This document shows positions 1 to 13,067 of a stretch of 64,000 nt of DNA, piece by piece (the stretch's first letter is position 1; every line of letters starts with the position of its first letter). Origin of the DNA: Amyloporia xantha (lineage: Eukaryota > Basidiomycota > Agaricomycetes > Polyporales > Adustoporiaceae); NCBI GenBank assembly GCA_036971615.1, contig JAYKKR010000032.1:1-64000 (forward strand), given 5' to 3'. The translations under genes and the position numbers were made by a program. The notes beneath the pieces are model-generated. The model did no database searches. It was not told where the DNA came from and saw nothing but the letters and a program-made list of their open reading frames with translations.

Positions 1-647
1 AATGTTGATTATGTGGATACCTACGAGGAAGGGCGTTTTTCGTATGCGCAATTCATTACTGAGCCCACTGTGAGAGGATGGACTGACCGTCAACTCTCTC
101 GCGCTTCCAGACATAGGGAAGCATCTGCTTGTCGCAGTTCTTGCTGCCGACATCGCGCCCTGGGCAACGAGGAGGGAGCTGGATCTCCTCGTCGGTTGCG
201 CTTTACGAGGACGGAGGGGAGTTTTGACGACATGGTGGTGGACCCTAAGCAAACCAGGGCGCGAGAGACGCATCCAACATCCGGATGCAGGAGAGCCATC
301 CACCGCCTGGCTGCGCCGTTTTGCGCCATTCTTTCGCAGAGACGGCTGGAAAGGCAGCGAGATACGCACCGCTGTGGGTTGTTTTGAGGCGTCTGACGCG
401 GGCGACGAGTGGCAGACCTTTGGGCGACGATTCGGGCGGAGCCTGGGCGTTGACCTCGTCCTCACCTGCCTACATTCTCCACTTCGCTATGACCTTGCCT
501 GCAGCTCTCCCACGCCACTGGCTAGTAGCTGCTGTCGCTAACTCTAACATATCATTTGAATGACCACTGTTATACGCTCACTCAGACATTTCACAGTAGC
601 TGGACAACTTGACTATTCTGTCTAAGATCTCTCATTCCGAAGGCTTT
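1..647. other. no supportable gene
   Basis: Only short overlapping open frames on both strands, with no start, splice pattern or domain that can be defended. It lies downstream of the decayed homocysteine S-methyltransferase. Confidence 0.5.
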
Positions 648-1999
648 CTAACCTGGCGCCATGGTTAGCGCTGCAATCTCCGCTGGACCAGTCTTACAAA
701 CATCCACCCACAATCAGCCCATGCCAAACTTCCCTCGCTCCGTCGCTCGTTGCACATTCTCGAGAACAATCTTCGCCCAACCTTCTCCTGTCTCCTGCGA
801 TGGCAGCCTGATGACCACGTCTGGCTTGTAACATCGTACACGTCCCCTCTATTCGGATAGACGACCAACCACGGTGCCCTGACATGTCTTCTCTTGACAA
901 CATTTCCAACTGTGCTTAACGTCATTTCTCCTCCAGTATCGCACTCGAGGAATCTTGGATCCGTACAGTTAACGCCCAGTGCCCCACGGCGTCGCAGCAG
1001 GCACCGTCTCTGTGCCCTCTTCACCTAGTGTGCTGCGTTCACGACCTCACATGCCTCCACCCCTGTCGCCTCCTGGACTCTGCTCTTTTGCGGGAATCCT
1101 TCTGCCTCCTGGATAGACCGCACTGATCCACCAGGGCTTCTCATCGCCCACGCCCATCTCCTTCTGCAAGGATGCCCCACGGCCTTCCTGATAGCTCTCA
1201 CCTCCCTGATCAGCGGCACCGTCTCGAACGCCACCACATCGACCAACTCCCACGTCTCCCTGTCCTGTGCAAAGATACGCAGTCTCTCGAGGTGAAACGC
1301 CGTCAGCGCTTCAAGCGCCTCAGCTTCTCGCTGCCGTCCTTCGTCCGAGTCTGGGAACGCGTTGTAGTTTGCTTCATCGGGTGAGAATCCTTTAGGCCCG
1401 TACGGCGGTGGGTAGAACCCGTCGAATTCCTGCGCTGGGGAAAGCGTCGCGCCGAATGGGCCCAATGACAGTGCGATCTTGATGTCTCTTCTCTGAGCTC
1501 TGTCATCGAGAGTAACATCTTCCGCGCCATCGCGTTCGCTCAGGTAGCGTCTCTTCGCTTCTGCGGCCAGCCTCACCGCCTTGCGCATGATTCTCATAGC
1601 ATCCTCCCTTGTAAATCCCCCACGCGCGAAAGTCGTGAATGCGCATTGGTACCTACGCAGTCAGTTCATTCATCAGTCAAACGACTGTGTTTCGTGTTGA
1701 ACGGTGAATGTCGAACGCTTACGTCGCTGTAAGTATGACGTCTGCACCAGCGCGCAGGAACGCGAGGTGCGCGGCGATGATGGTCTCTGGGTCGTCGTCG
1801 ATCGGCTTTGCAGACCACAGTGAGGTGGAGATGTCCTTGTGAAATATGTCCTCGAGCGTCGTTCCCTGTACGTGAACGTTGCAATGTGGTGACCATGATT
1901 AGGGTTTATGATTGTTGTGTAAGTGGACCTCACCAGTCCTCCGTCGAGAACAAGAATTGGAAGCGTCTCGCGGAATATAGAATCTGCTACAGCCGACAT
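648..1999 (-). pseudogene. homocysteine S-methyltransferase, decayed
   Basis: The family transfers a methyl group from S-methylmethionine or AdoMet to homocysteine to make methionine, using a zinc held by Cys residues in G-x-N-C and G-G-C-C motifs. Exon 1 (1934-1999) encodes a start and ILVLDGGL. Exon 2 (1723-1865) follows a GTGAGG..CAG intron and reads GTTLEDIF and FLRAGADVI. Exon 3 starts at 1652 (YQCAFTTFARGG) and runs intact through SLGPFGATL and VVAFETVPL. After about 1175 the homology jumps frame repeatedly: KPWWISAVYPGG, then ALGVNCTDPRFL and YPNRGDVYDV, then GWAKIVLENV, then LIVGGC, then CKTGPAEIAAL. At least four or five indels and in-frame stops separate these blocks, so no full-length enzyme can be made. 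The first half is clean, so the loss is recent or an assembly problem. Both zinc motifs lie in the broken half. Confidence 0.75.
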
Positions 2000-2447
2000 C
2001 TTCGCGTTATGTGTATGAGGGTGAGAGCTTTGAGGACAGAACACAATAAAGCAGTGCTGCCAATGTAGCAGAGAGTACGCGTACGCCGCGCGACCCTTGC
2101 TCCGGGGTGCGTGTAGCGTCTGGTATTGTACATGGCACATGCTAGACTCCTATTCATTGAGTTGTCTATGTAAGGTAACTCTCTTCGATAATCGACACCC
2201 ACTGTACGTTAATGCCAACTACATGACTGCTGCTGGAGATAAGATATGCAAGACTTGGTCACCGCTCAGACCGACAGCATTCCAATCCGTATTCAATTGT
2301 ATAACTAGCAACAAAGACTCTAGCGTACACACATCTACCAAATCTAGCAAGCTCACATCTACATCGATCATAACATCGCAATGTCAGCACTCCCTCATTG
2401 ATATGCATGAGGCAAGGTGAGACTTACCACTGCAGTCCATACACGCT
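2000..2447. other. spacer containing lost 3' end of the permease gene
   Basis: Lies between two minus-strand genes. It holds what appears to be the ancestral last splice of the permease: a GTAAGT donor near 2426, an acceptor ending TGTAG, and a two-codon exon ATGTGA at 2354-2359. This would end the family-typical C-terminus. A one-base deletion upstream now makes translation stop at 2448. No other gene seen. Confidence 0.4.
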
Positions 2448-5000
2448 CTACCCAATTGCGTGGAGGGGCTCATCGTATCTGCATGAAGAAAACCAAGACT
2501 TCAGTACTCTACACACCCAAAGGAGCACGGCAAATGAAATACGCACGAAGCAGCAAGCACCTCCTCCATCCCTGTCTTGAAGTCCATATCCTCTGGCTTA
2601 ACCAGGGAGATGCGCGACCAGAGACGCCGTCCGACGTAAAGCACGGGCAGAATCATCATCGGCAGGTAATTCGTCACGAACGTCGCCGTGTCCCAGCTAT
2701 CTTTGAGGAAGACGTTCCATCCGCTGAACTGTGTAGCGCAAACGCGAGCACGTCAGGCGTGTGTTCGCGTGCACGGGACGGGCGCGCGGAGTGGGAGACG
2801 TACGAGGCAAACGGTGAAACACAGGATGGTCGCATACCACGCCGCGAACGGCTGGAGGCGCGACATGTAAGGGAGCGACTTGCGGTCGATTCCCTGTGCC
2901 TTGAGACCCTTCCTGAAGCGGAGGTAGGTCACCGAGATCGCGAACCAGCTGGAAAGCCCCGAGATGGCAGTCCTGCGGGACAAAGGTCAATTTATCAAGC
3001 TAGGATGGTGATTTGCGTCGAATCCCATACATGTTCGCGAGCCTACGTGGCGTTTGGGCAGTGAGCAAGTGGCGCAGTGCGAAGAGTCAGCAGGACGCAC
3101 CATCCGAAGACTTTGCCACTACCACTGCCGACATCCATGTACGCAAGGCAGCCTAGTGCGGCGTTGAGAAGGAAGGCGACCCAAGGCACGCCATGCTTGT
3201 TCACCTTTCTGAATATCTTCGGCGCGTTGCCTTGGATTGCTAGACTGTCTAAAGGAGATGGAGAGAATGTCAGTGGCAGCGTGCAATGGACGCGGCGGGT
3301 ACTTACAAAGCGCACGAGAGCTGCAATACAGGTCACTGTTACCGGCGGACCATGCCGAAGTCAGCAGACAGGCGTTGATGAGCTGCGTATTCATGTCTGG
3401 TCAGACCTGTTCTATGCGTTCTGGACCGCGCAGCAACTCACAGACGGAAGGCCCTTGATCCCTGCAGTCTCAATGGCAATGACGAACGGCGAGGCTGCAG
3501 CAGTGCCGCTGGAGAGGCCGAGGTACTTGTTATCGTACGGGACGAGGAGCCCGATGATGGTGACACCGCCAATGTAGAACAGGAGGATGCGGAAGTACAC
3601 TCTGCGGATCGCGCGCGGGATGTTTCGGCGCGGATTCTTCGCCTCCGCACCTGCAATCTGGGGCACGCGACGGCGGCCTATCAGCACCATGCTCAAAGAA
3701 TATGATCGGATTCCACGGCCAGACGCACCGCGACAATTTCCGTCCCCACGAAGGCGAACGCCGCCTGGGTCATCACCGCCCACCACGCGAGGAAGCGGCC
3801 CTTCGCGCCAGGGATACCCTGGAACTGGTTGAACGGCCCCGGGTGCTTCCAGTAGCGGAACCCGATGCGGTCGTGGTTCGGCCCACCGCCGAGGTCGAGT
3901 ACGATCCCGAGGATGATGAGACCCGTGATGGTGATGATTTTGATGGAGGCGAAGATGAATTCGGCCTCGCCATAGATGCCTGAGGCGCCGCAGCAGAATG
4001 GAGGTTAGCGCTGATCTGCAGGCCCGGGGTTTAGGCGACGTACCGGGTCCGAACATGTTCAGCAGGTAGACGACGACGAGACACATGGTGATCCACACCC
4101 CGACGTTGACAGACTGGTTCCTGCAGAGAGCCCGAGGAATGAGTACATTGTTTCTGGGCCTGCTGATGGGTCCACCACGTACCAGTAACTGATGAGAACA
4201 GCCGCGGCGCTAAGTTCGGCGGGCAGGATAATCGTCCAATTGTACCCTGTAAGCACAGCGGTTAGAAGCTGGGTGGCACTCACGACGGGACACACTAACA
4301 ATACACCCATCCTAGCGCGAACGACCATGCTGGGTCCACGAAGCGCTCCGCAAAGGTGATGTGTCCTCCAGGTATCGGCAGAAATGAAGCCATTTCGCCG
4401 AGGGAAATCTGGGCTCAAGTCAATCACACTCTCTCATTGTCGATCGAATGCGGCGCACCATTGTACAGTAGCATAGCGAACCGATGGTCATGTATCCTAG
4501 GAGAAGGCCGACTGGACCACCATTCTGCAGAGAGGTCGCTGTGCCCAGGAACAAGCCGGTACCGATGACACCTGAATCGAAAGGGTTACAATTTTGACCG
4601 CTAGGCGGATGCTCTATGAATACATACCACCGATACTACAAGGCAAGACATGGGGCGTCAGCAAAGTGAGTAATGTGTATGATATCGGGGACCAATCCTT
4701 CATGTCACACGCTCAAATATTGGATGAACATGATGTGCATTTCCCACCCTCGTCCGACGACCATGCGTTCCGCCTCGAGGACGTACAGCACCACTTTATC
4801 CGAGGAAAATATGGACGAGCGCAGACAGGATATGGTGCCCCAGTGAATATAAGTGCAGCTCACCTGATCATGGCAATATGCCTGTTCTTCATCTGCCGCT
4901 GCAGCTGCCCCGGCTGCGACACAGAGACATTCGCCTCCGAGTCGGAATAGTCCACCGCCTTGACATCTGTGTCGACGTATTTCTCCTTGCTCTCTGCCAT
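2448..5000 (-). CDS. amino-acid permease (APC superfamily, fungal YAT type)
   Basis: A plasma-membrane proton/amino-acid symporter with about 12 membrane helices. The 14-exon model sums to 1593 nt (530 aa) and stays in frame. The hydrophilic N-tail begins [12 protein letters not shown] and helix 1 carries the substrate-binding signature [13 protein letters not shown]. Later landmarks are [52 protein letters not shown] and [11 protein letters not shown]. Two exons are tiny: 8 nt at 4628-4635 and 12 nt at 3031-3042, both needed to restore conserved residues. At the 3' end the family tail (Y-D-E-P-P-P-x-N-W) is frameshifted in a C-run near 2465, giving YDEPLHAIG and a TAG at 2448-2450. Only about nine residues differ, so the transporter is probably still functional. 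Substrate cannot be told from sequence. Confidence 0.9.
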
Positions 5001-5058
5001 GGTGAAGTGGTGTCGAGAGTGAGCGAGTGCAGCGGCACTGGAGCCGTCTACGGAGGGG

Positions 5059-5065
5059 TATATAT
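5059..5065 (-). promoter_or_regulatory. TATA box of the amino-acid permease
   Basis: TATATA on the minus strand, about 60 bp upstream of the permease ATG at 5000, flanked by GC-rich sequence. Confidence 0.5.
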
Positions 5066-5066
5066 G

Positions 5067-8000
5067 GGGCGGCAGTAGGACGATAAGGTATGCCTCTTGG
5101 CACAGTGATCATATAACACAGATCGGATGGAGATCTCGGCAAAAACTTTTGACAATCTGCAGAAGGTACGGGCGAGGATTCTCGCCACGGAACGGTGGCG
5201 CGTGCCTGACGTTTGCGATCATGACAACAAGCAGAGGAGCAGACTGCCAACTCTAATCCTTCTCAAGCTTGACAGAATCAGTAATCTTAGACTGTTAGAC
5301 ACTTGGCTGATCCTCGGGGCAACCAAGTCACCAAATAAAAGGACAATCTCCTCACGGACCAAATGACTCCGTGCAGAAAATTTCTGGGATGTCGCAGGCA
5401 CTCATGGGCGGCGCAGACCGAGCTTACCAAATTTGGATTGGCCGCTCCGGGAATCAGGCCGATCAATATTTCAATCGGCACGGAAAGATCGAACCAATAA
5501 TCTCGTCGCTGGCCATTTCCTTCTGCATCCTCTCCTTCGCACTCTCATATGTGCATTTACTACTCGGTCTTCCGCTGCTTTCACCTCGGGCCTCGTCTGC
5601 TGACCTCACATGTGTTTCGCACCGGCCCTGGCGTAAATCTTGTTCTGGAGATCCATCTCGTCGAGTCTCGTGTATCATTCTGGGTTCCAACTATGATTCA
5701 GGCTATCTGACCGACCAAATATATACAGTCGACGGCATGCTCCTCACTCGCAAGACAGCAAGAACGATAGTGGCCCTTCGGTGGAACTTTTGTGCCTATG
5801 CCCACCGTGGTTATCGTCATTCGCGACGCATTGTGATACGCTTCTTCATTAAACCCGCCTCCTCTCGATCGTTCGGGGTGTTGGCGGATGATAAGTATCC
5901 AGCAGCGTATTGGATCGGCGAGGCGCAGTGGATCACTGCGGATGCCCACTCTCCGTCTCGTCATGGCTACCGCTCAGGCTGCTGCCTGTACAATCATTCG
6001 CAAACGTCGTGTGACTGCGCTCATCTGGTCGTCTGCATACTATCTACAAGTATATGTCGCTATCAACCCAGACATTTCTGTTCTGTCTATTCCGTCCCTA
6101 CGTTCCTACTAGATTATGGTATGTCTCATGAATACGCTGAATTCCGCTGTCCTCTTTGGAACCACACCGGATTAGCATTGCAGCGTACAAACAAGTGGCA
6201 CCTGTCAGGGGCTGGACCGCTAGGGTATTTTCAGATAGGCGCGCATCAAACTCCAGTGCCAATAAAAGCTCCGGGCTAACTTCACCTGCAAGTCGACCTG
6301 CCAAGGCTGCTAGGGCATCGGGAGCCGCCAACGGACAATGGACAGTAGACAACGGGCGGGCAGCAGACTGCCCTTAATTTGGGCTGTGGCTGAATCAAAA
6401 CGCCTAGCATGAGCGCGTATGTGCTTTACGTCTCAAGTAGGCTCGTCTGGGCCTTCTCCTTCGTCCGCGCGCTTGCGGTTCGCCGTTGGGACGTCGCTCA
6501 TGCTGGAGTCCAAGAGCACACCTAGCGTTCTATATCGTGATCGCGTGTACGATTATGTCCGCCACAGCCTCGAGGCTCCGGTGCGCCGTCAGCATTCACA
6601 CGTCCGCAGGATGCCTCCACGGGCACCCGTCCATTCCTGTGCCACCTCTCCCTCTCCTCGATAACAACTCTCACTTTTTCAAATTGATATCCCCGAGTTC
6701 GCTCAGGTTCGCTCGCAGAGCAGCGGCTATCGAGTGTGCAGCCTACAGGCCTTATCTGGGGCTAAAGGCGGCGTTCCGCGATGGATAGCCTACCTATATA
6801 TATGAAGGTCGAAACGCGAGGCGGACGGCGGCCTGGCTGCACGGTTTTGCAGCGTTGGAGGACGATCCTTCCCCTTCTCCCCTGACCGTCAGAGTATCTC
6901 CGTCAGAGCACGTTGATAGCCCTTGCTCCTCCTTTCACTTTCGGGGGGCCGTAGCCGTGTAGGGCTTCCGAACACAATCTCGAGCTCTGAAGCTGCCGGC
7001 GAATGGTAATATGTGAGTCTGACTGATACATAGGCTGTCAGCAAACGAGTTGACGTCATTTCAAATGCTTGTCAGGATCGTTTACCGCAATGTCAGACGC
7101 GTCGGTCGGCCAACCGTGCATGACTGGATGATTCGCTGGAAAATGCCGCAGTCCAAGTGTTTTTCGTGTGTCTCAGTCAGCAACGTTGGAACGAGTCTAT
7201 GCTCTACCAATCACATTCAGGCCTTCTTGAGAAGCGTAATGCCTATATACGAGATTGCGACCGTCCGAGGAAGAACGTCTTCCGCACATGGTGAGTCTAG
7301 TTCCTATTCAGTGTACCATAGCCTCCGGACGAGCGGCTGCCCGCACTTAGTGGGCAGGCTGATATGTCAATGTTACATTCGGATCACGTGATGGCAGCTC
7401 CTTGCCCTGGGCGTACACAGTGCTTCCTGGGAGCCTTTAGAACTTGTACTCGGACTTTATTTGTGAGGCTTCGCGGTAAGCCTTTGGCAGCCTGCTGCTA
7501 GGTTTTACAGAGCTCGCATGCTCCGTTAAGGAAACCAGACAGAAGTCTAGCCCGAGTTCTCCCGCACGGATGACCATCCGGCAATATGAATGCAGAAGTG
7601 CTCGGTCTGTTGAGTTACAGGGTGCGTTAATTCATGGACTCTGATGGATGAGTGATGCGGCTCTTCCAGCCAAGTTGGCCGTGCAAGTTGCTTTGTCTCT
7701 GCAGACTATGGCTTGATTCTTCCTTCCGACTGCTGAGTATCAGATACCGCTGGTTTCGGCATGCTCACCATGTATATGATGTCAGAGTCGCATGCTGAGT
7801 TGGCCTTCACCTGCACGGTGATGACTCTGAAGAGAAACATCGACTCGGTCTCATGCTGCTTGCAGTCGCCGTCGGGAGAATGTCGGCGAATTTGTCATGA
7901 AGACGACCTTCACGGTGAGTCCATCAAGGCTGCTCGTTCGGCCCGCGAGTAGGCAGAGAAGGTAAACGAGTGATGAGAACGAGCGTGCGACTGGGATTCC

Positions 8001-8398
8001 AATCAGCTTGTGGTGTCTGGCCCGGCGGGTGCAAGACAAGGGGCTCCATAGTCATCTGATCACTGCGATGTATCGGAGACCGGTCAGCTCGTCTTCAATA
8101 TGGGCAGCACTTCCTCTACCTTTCATCCCGAGTCAAGAGGTAGCATAACACTACTACATGTTGTAATCCCACATTTTTGTGATTGCAAGGTGAGGTTCTT
8201 CGCCCTCGAGGCTTCTTCGCAGCTAATTTCGTGGTCGAGCAGGATCTTCCGTCGCTCGCGCTGCGTCTTGTGCGAATTCATTTTGCCTGAATTCTTCCGA
8301 TCATTCACCCTCGGAATTAGCGGCTCTTTTACATCGAGGTTGGTCATGGGTCAGCGAAGATTCCACCTCGTTGGTTCGCGTAATGGTCCCCATTCTGC
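5067..8398. other. 3.3 kb without a supportable gene
   Basis: Contains a 302-codon open frame (5371-6279, +) that is rich in Ser, Arg, His, Cys and Tyr, lacks any recognisable motif, and overlaps other short frames. I treat it as chance. An isolated TATATATATG at 6793-6802 is not followed by a convincing coding exon. The far end is the upstream region of the beta-mannosidase gene. Confidence 0.4.
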
Positions 8399-8405
8399 TA
8401 TAAAA
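8399..8405 (+). promoter_or_regulatory. TATA box of the beta-mannosidase
   Basis: TATAAAA 42-48 bp upstream of the start codon at 8447. A close spacing, so the 5' UTR should be very short. Confidence 0.55.
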
Positions 8406-8446
8406 CGGCGGCTGTGTTCCGTATACCGCAGGTGCTCCAGGTCACT

Positions 8447-11400
8447 ATGCGGTCTCTCAGAGCGTTTGCGGCTGCATGTCTGCCTGCGCTCGCGCTCGCA
8501 GACGTCTTCAGCCTTACGGATCTCCAGTGGACCTTGAAGAACGGAAATGGGTCAATCGTTGTTCCCGGCTCAGTGCCATCCCAAGCACATCTTGACCTCT
8601 TAGCGGCTGGAGTCATTGAGGAGCCGTTATTGGGCATAAATGGTGCGCTTGAAGGACTTTAGAATCATATTTGAATGCTGATGGCGACACACTGCAGAGT
8701 ATCTTCAGCGATGGATCGTCAACGACAGTTGGACCTATACGGCGGACCTGTCACTCTTCACTCAGAGCGTCACTCAGAGTCCCCTTACTCGTACACTTTT
8801 GGTATTTTACGGATTGGACACGATCGCGAACATTGTACGTATCGTCTCTGTCATTCTGTAAGAAGTTGTGTCGAAACCTGTGTCTGCAGACTGTAGCTGG
8901 TCATCCCGTTGCTTGGGTCGACAACCAGTTTCGTCAGTACGTATACGATGTCACGGACTTGATCGCATCGCCTTCGGAAACCGACAACAACATTACCGTC
9001 GCCTTCGAATCAGCATATTTCTACGGACTCAATGTGACGTCATTACCAGATACTGAGGTCCCCCTGACGCCTGATGTGAGCGTACTGATACGCTCTAGCA
9101 CCATCTTATCGACTGACAACTCGCCAGTTCGAATATTCTGGTTTCCGGCAATACCTCCGCAAAACTCAATCCGACTTTGGGTGGGATTGGGTGAGATTTC
9201 CATCGATCCGCGTATTGCCCCTGTCTGTACTGAAGTAACTCCAGGGCCCAGCATTCGTTCCTGCTGGAATTTTCAGACCTGCTTATCTCGTTACGTTATC
9301 TGAGGTTCCCTCGTTTGAGACATCCAGCAGTACCCCTGCCGAGTACCCCCTCCTTGCATCTTCTGGAGGAGGTATCTTTATCGACCAATACTCGGTGGAA
9401 ATCTCGAAGGTGGGCCAGACGGCGCTCGTGGCGCCGGTTCAGACAGCAGATTGGCTTGTGAACGTAACTCTTGGCGTGCGCTCTGTTCTCCCCAGTTTCA
9501 GTCCGTCTATCACTATTGAAATCCCCGAGCTTGGGATCTCGTCCGGGCCTCAGACAGTCAGCACTATCCCCGCGTCAACTGCCGAGCCCACCTTCATCAG
9601 CGCGACTATCACTATTCCGGATGGCATCCCGGAGAGATGGTACCCTCGCGACCTTGGCACGCCGACATTGTACAACTTCACGATCACCTTTGCTCTCGGC
9701 GACTTCTTCGGTGTGGAAGTCGACAGTGCGAGCTTCACTACGCGCAGCGGCTTCCGGACCATCGAGCTCATGCAGACTGCGTATTCGCAAGAGGAGATCG
9801 ATTCGCGAGGAATCACCCCCGGAGATCAGTGGCACTTCGTGATCAACGGACAAACTTTCTACACGAAGGGGACAAACATCATCCCCTTCGACCCCTTCTA
9901 CCCGCGCATTACGTCCGAGAAAGTGCGCTGGGTGCTCGAGAGCGCTGTGTTGAGTGGGCAGAACATGGTCTGCTCAATTTACTTTTTTCTGTTGCTGAAG
10001 CTCACTCGTCATCCTCATTTTATCGTAATCCGATGATAGCTGCGGGTTTGGGGCGGCGGTATTTATCAGCCCTCAGATGCCCTCACCGGCGTCTATGACT
10101 TCTACTCGGCTTGTGATGAGCTCGGTATCCTTGCGTGGTCGGAGATGATCTTCTCAGATGCGACGTATCCGTTGAACAACTTCCTCTTGGTCTCGATCGA
10201 TCCTGAGGTGCGCCAGAACGTGCGAAGGATCAACAAACATCCCAGCAACGTGCAATGGGCGGGTGGAAACGAGATCGAGAATATCGTAATCGGCATCAAT
10301 GATACCTATGCGAACGGCACGCACTATCTTGATGAGGTGCGCTCACATCCAAAATTCTGTCTTGAATATTGGATGCTAATTTCTGGCCTTCGAAGTACGT
10401 GTATATGTTCCAGGACTTTCTGCACGACATCACGTACGAAGAGCAGTACTCAGTACGCACTGACACTATTGTTGGTAATAGTAGCAGTAGCTGACGGCGT
10501 ATGATATCAGGTGCCGTACACCGACTGTTCGACCACAAACGGTGTTCTTAGTCTGGATCCATATGTACTTCGGTTTGAAAATAAGACTCCCGGCTATATC
10601 TACGGCAATACTGGTATGTTTTGTCACCACCCGGACTCCTCTCAGCCTCTCTGACAAAGCCGGTGATTTGGCAGAGCGATACAATTATGATGCTTCGCAA
10701 GCGTTCAACTACAGCACCTATCCTGTGTCCAGGTCAGTCCGGCAGTATTCATCTAACACATCATAATTCTAATGCCATCTGATCAGATTTGTGAATGAAT
10801 TTGGGTAAGTACGATTGCACTTTGAGTGCAATACATGCTCAAAAACTCAATTTCTGCAGCTTCCACTCGATGCCTTCGTTCTACAGCTGGGAAGAAGTTC
10901 TTGAATCGCCCGAGGATTTTTCGTTTAACTCGACTGTTGTCATGTCGCGTGACCACCACCCTCCCGCGGGCAGCTTAGCATGGCCAAATCCCAATGCGCC
11001 TCAAGGCCAAGGACAAATGACGATGGCTGTCGAGCTTTGGCTGCCAACTCCTGGTACTTCCGACTCCAATCAGACCTTTGCTCAGTGGTGCTATAGCACG
11101 CAAGTGTTCCAGTCCATGAACATGATTTCGGAAATTGCATGGTACCGGCGCGGAGCAGGACTGGGCGAGAACAACCTCGGTGCACTCGTGTGGCAACTGA
11201 ACGATATCTGGCAAGGAGTCAGCTGGGCTTCCGTCGAGTACTCTGGGCGGTGGAAGGTTCTCAACTACGGCATGGCGAGAATCTACACCCCCGTCATCGT
11301 CTACCCCTTTTGGACCCCCGAGAATCAGACTCTCGACATTATGGTTACGTCGGACCGGCCGTACACTGTCAGCGGTACTGCCCAGCTGACATGGTATGAC

Positions 11401-12017
11401 TGGGCCGGCAATGAATTATATCCCATGACCCACGAATTCACCGTGCCTACGCTGAACAACACGATCCTTATGTCTATGGAGGGCTTCGACATGATTCTGC
11501 CTGAGGGTGCCACCCCCACCAACTCGTGGATGCTCCTGAATGTGACTGCTGAGCTCGAGGATCGCACCGTTACAATGGAGACATACGTAAGTGAACTGCT
11601 GTCATAACAAAGGTTTTCACCATGATGCATGAAACGTTTTAGTATACGCCCGTGTCTCTCGCGGATGCCGAGCTTGTCGATCCAAAGATCAACTTAACCC
11701 CCGGAGATAATCTGACATTTACGCTCTCCGCGCAGGGTGGTGTCGCGCCCTATGCGTGGCTAGACCACCCCTCTGGCACTGTGGGCTACTTTGTTGACAC
11801 CACCACTGGAAACCCGTTGAATGGATTCTATCTCGTACCGGGCATCGACCGAACGGGTAAGTACTTGCCCTGTGACATCCTGCAGAATGGTGCTCATCAC
11901 TATCGGCTTTTTCATTTAGTACAATTCCTTATGAACACAGCACTGTCGCAAGTCACTGTTCCTGACCCAACCGACTTCGTTGTGCGGTCCGTATGGAATA
12001 ATACGCACCTTGAGTGA
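8447..12017 (+). CDS. secreted beta-mannosidase, glycoside hydrolase family 2
   Basis: Removes non-reducing terminal beta-D-mannose from manno-oligosaccharides and N-glycan cores, completing mannan breakdown outside the cell. The 13-exon model totals 2877 nt (958 aa) in frame, the usual length for fungal enzymes. The signal peptide is MRSLRAFAAACLPALALA. The sugar-binding jelly-roll domain has RWIVNDSWTYTADL, LLVFYGLDTIAN and TQSDFGWDWGPAFVPAG. The TIM barrel carries the acid/base Glu in WAGGNEIEN (about residue 511) and the nucleophile Glu in NEFGFHSMPSF (about residue 611). The codons for RFVNEF with the nucleophile form an 18-nt microexon (10787-10804). Many N-x-S/T sites fit secretion. 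The start was chosen because the signal peptide begins there and the TATA box is just upstream. It stands alone, with no other glycosidase nearby. Confidence 0.93.
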
Positions 12018-13067
12018 TTAGGCTGTTGACCTGCTCGTTCAATGAGGATGTTGTAGTATACCTGAGCGATCAAAAAATTGTGGACACTAAACAAGGACAT
12101 CTCTTAGTTTGTCGACAGGGTCAAAAATGTAAACCTGTTAGATGGTGAATGAATTCGAGTCGCTATTCCTTCAAGATCTTTTGGGGGAGGGTCAACGTCC
12201 TCGTGAAAGTTTTATCTTGAGTAACATACAACGAACGAAATTGGATGCCGTTATAAAGAAGGTCCAACATTATAAGACCAGCTTGAGGTGGAAAACCAAA
12301 TCCCAGAGAAACGCCAGGGTCAGATCGTTGATGTTTATCGCCACTAGTACTCCTAACCGTGGGCAGATGTCATCTCTCGGAGACTGGACATCGAGCTATG
12401 GCTATCGCTCAAAAGTTAGGATTAGACATTCAAATCGCCTGATTATCACCATTCAGATGTAGGGAATAGTCCTTGTGGTCCCTTATTAGGAGGCTTTGGC
12501 TAGATTCTGTTACTTAGGTCAAGATATTTACAGCAGATCGCTCAGCTCCTGCAGATGGTCGTGAATTTCTTGCGTTAGTATCACGCATAATCAAAACGTG
12601 TATTCATCAATTCATTGTGGTATCGTTAACATGTCGTACAGTCCATGATGTCGTATTGTTACAAGGTTTCGTAAAATCAACTGTGAATCGTGTCAGAAGG
12701 CAGACCAATCGTGGCAAAATGAGATGGGAAAGATGCAGAGACATAAAACCTATTGAATGAATGTCAGATAAGAACCACGGCCAGGATGGGTATTACGCAC
12801 CTTAAACAAACATGGTCATTGCCACACCACACCGAAGTAGACGGGAGCAGATACAGTAGCTGTTAAGATAGAAACCCAACAGAAGTTAATTAGCGTAAGC
12901 GACATTGATGCATTCATTCCTGGTGTCACGTACCGGCAGGAGTAACACAAGGAGACCACCACTGAGTCTGAGCTTGTGTCCATCCCGTTTGCTGCACTGT
13001 CGGGCACCAATGTACAGTCTGCACTTGTGGCAACGGAGGCAGCGATGGGCATCGCTTGACGGTATTC
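12018..13067. other. intergenic, beta-mannosidase 3' side
   Basis: AT-richer sequence with only short frames, holding the 3' regions of the convergent beta-mannosidase and the small minus-strand gene. Nothing else recognisable. Confidence 0.45.

Noticed and set aside
5371..6279. 302-codon open frame (+)
   Set aside because: No motif, odd composition (Ser, Arg, His, Cys, Tyr high), overlapping frames on the other strand, no splice or promoter support.
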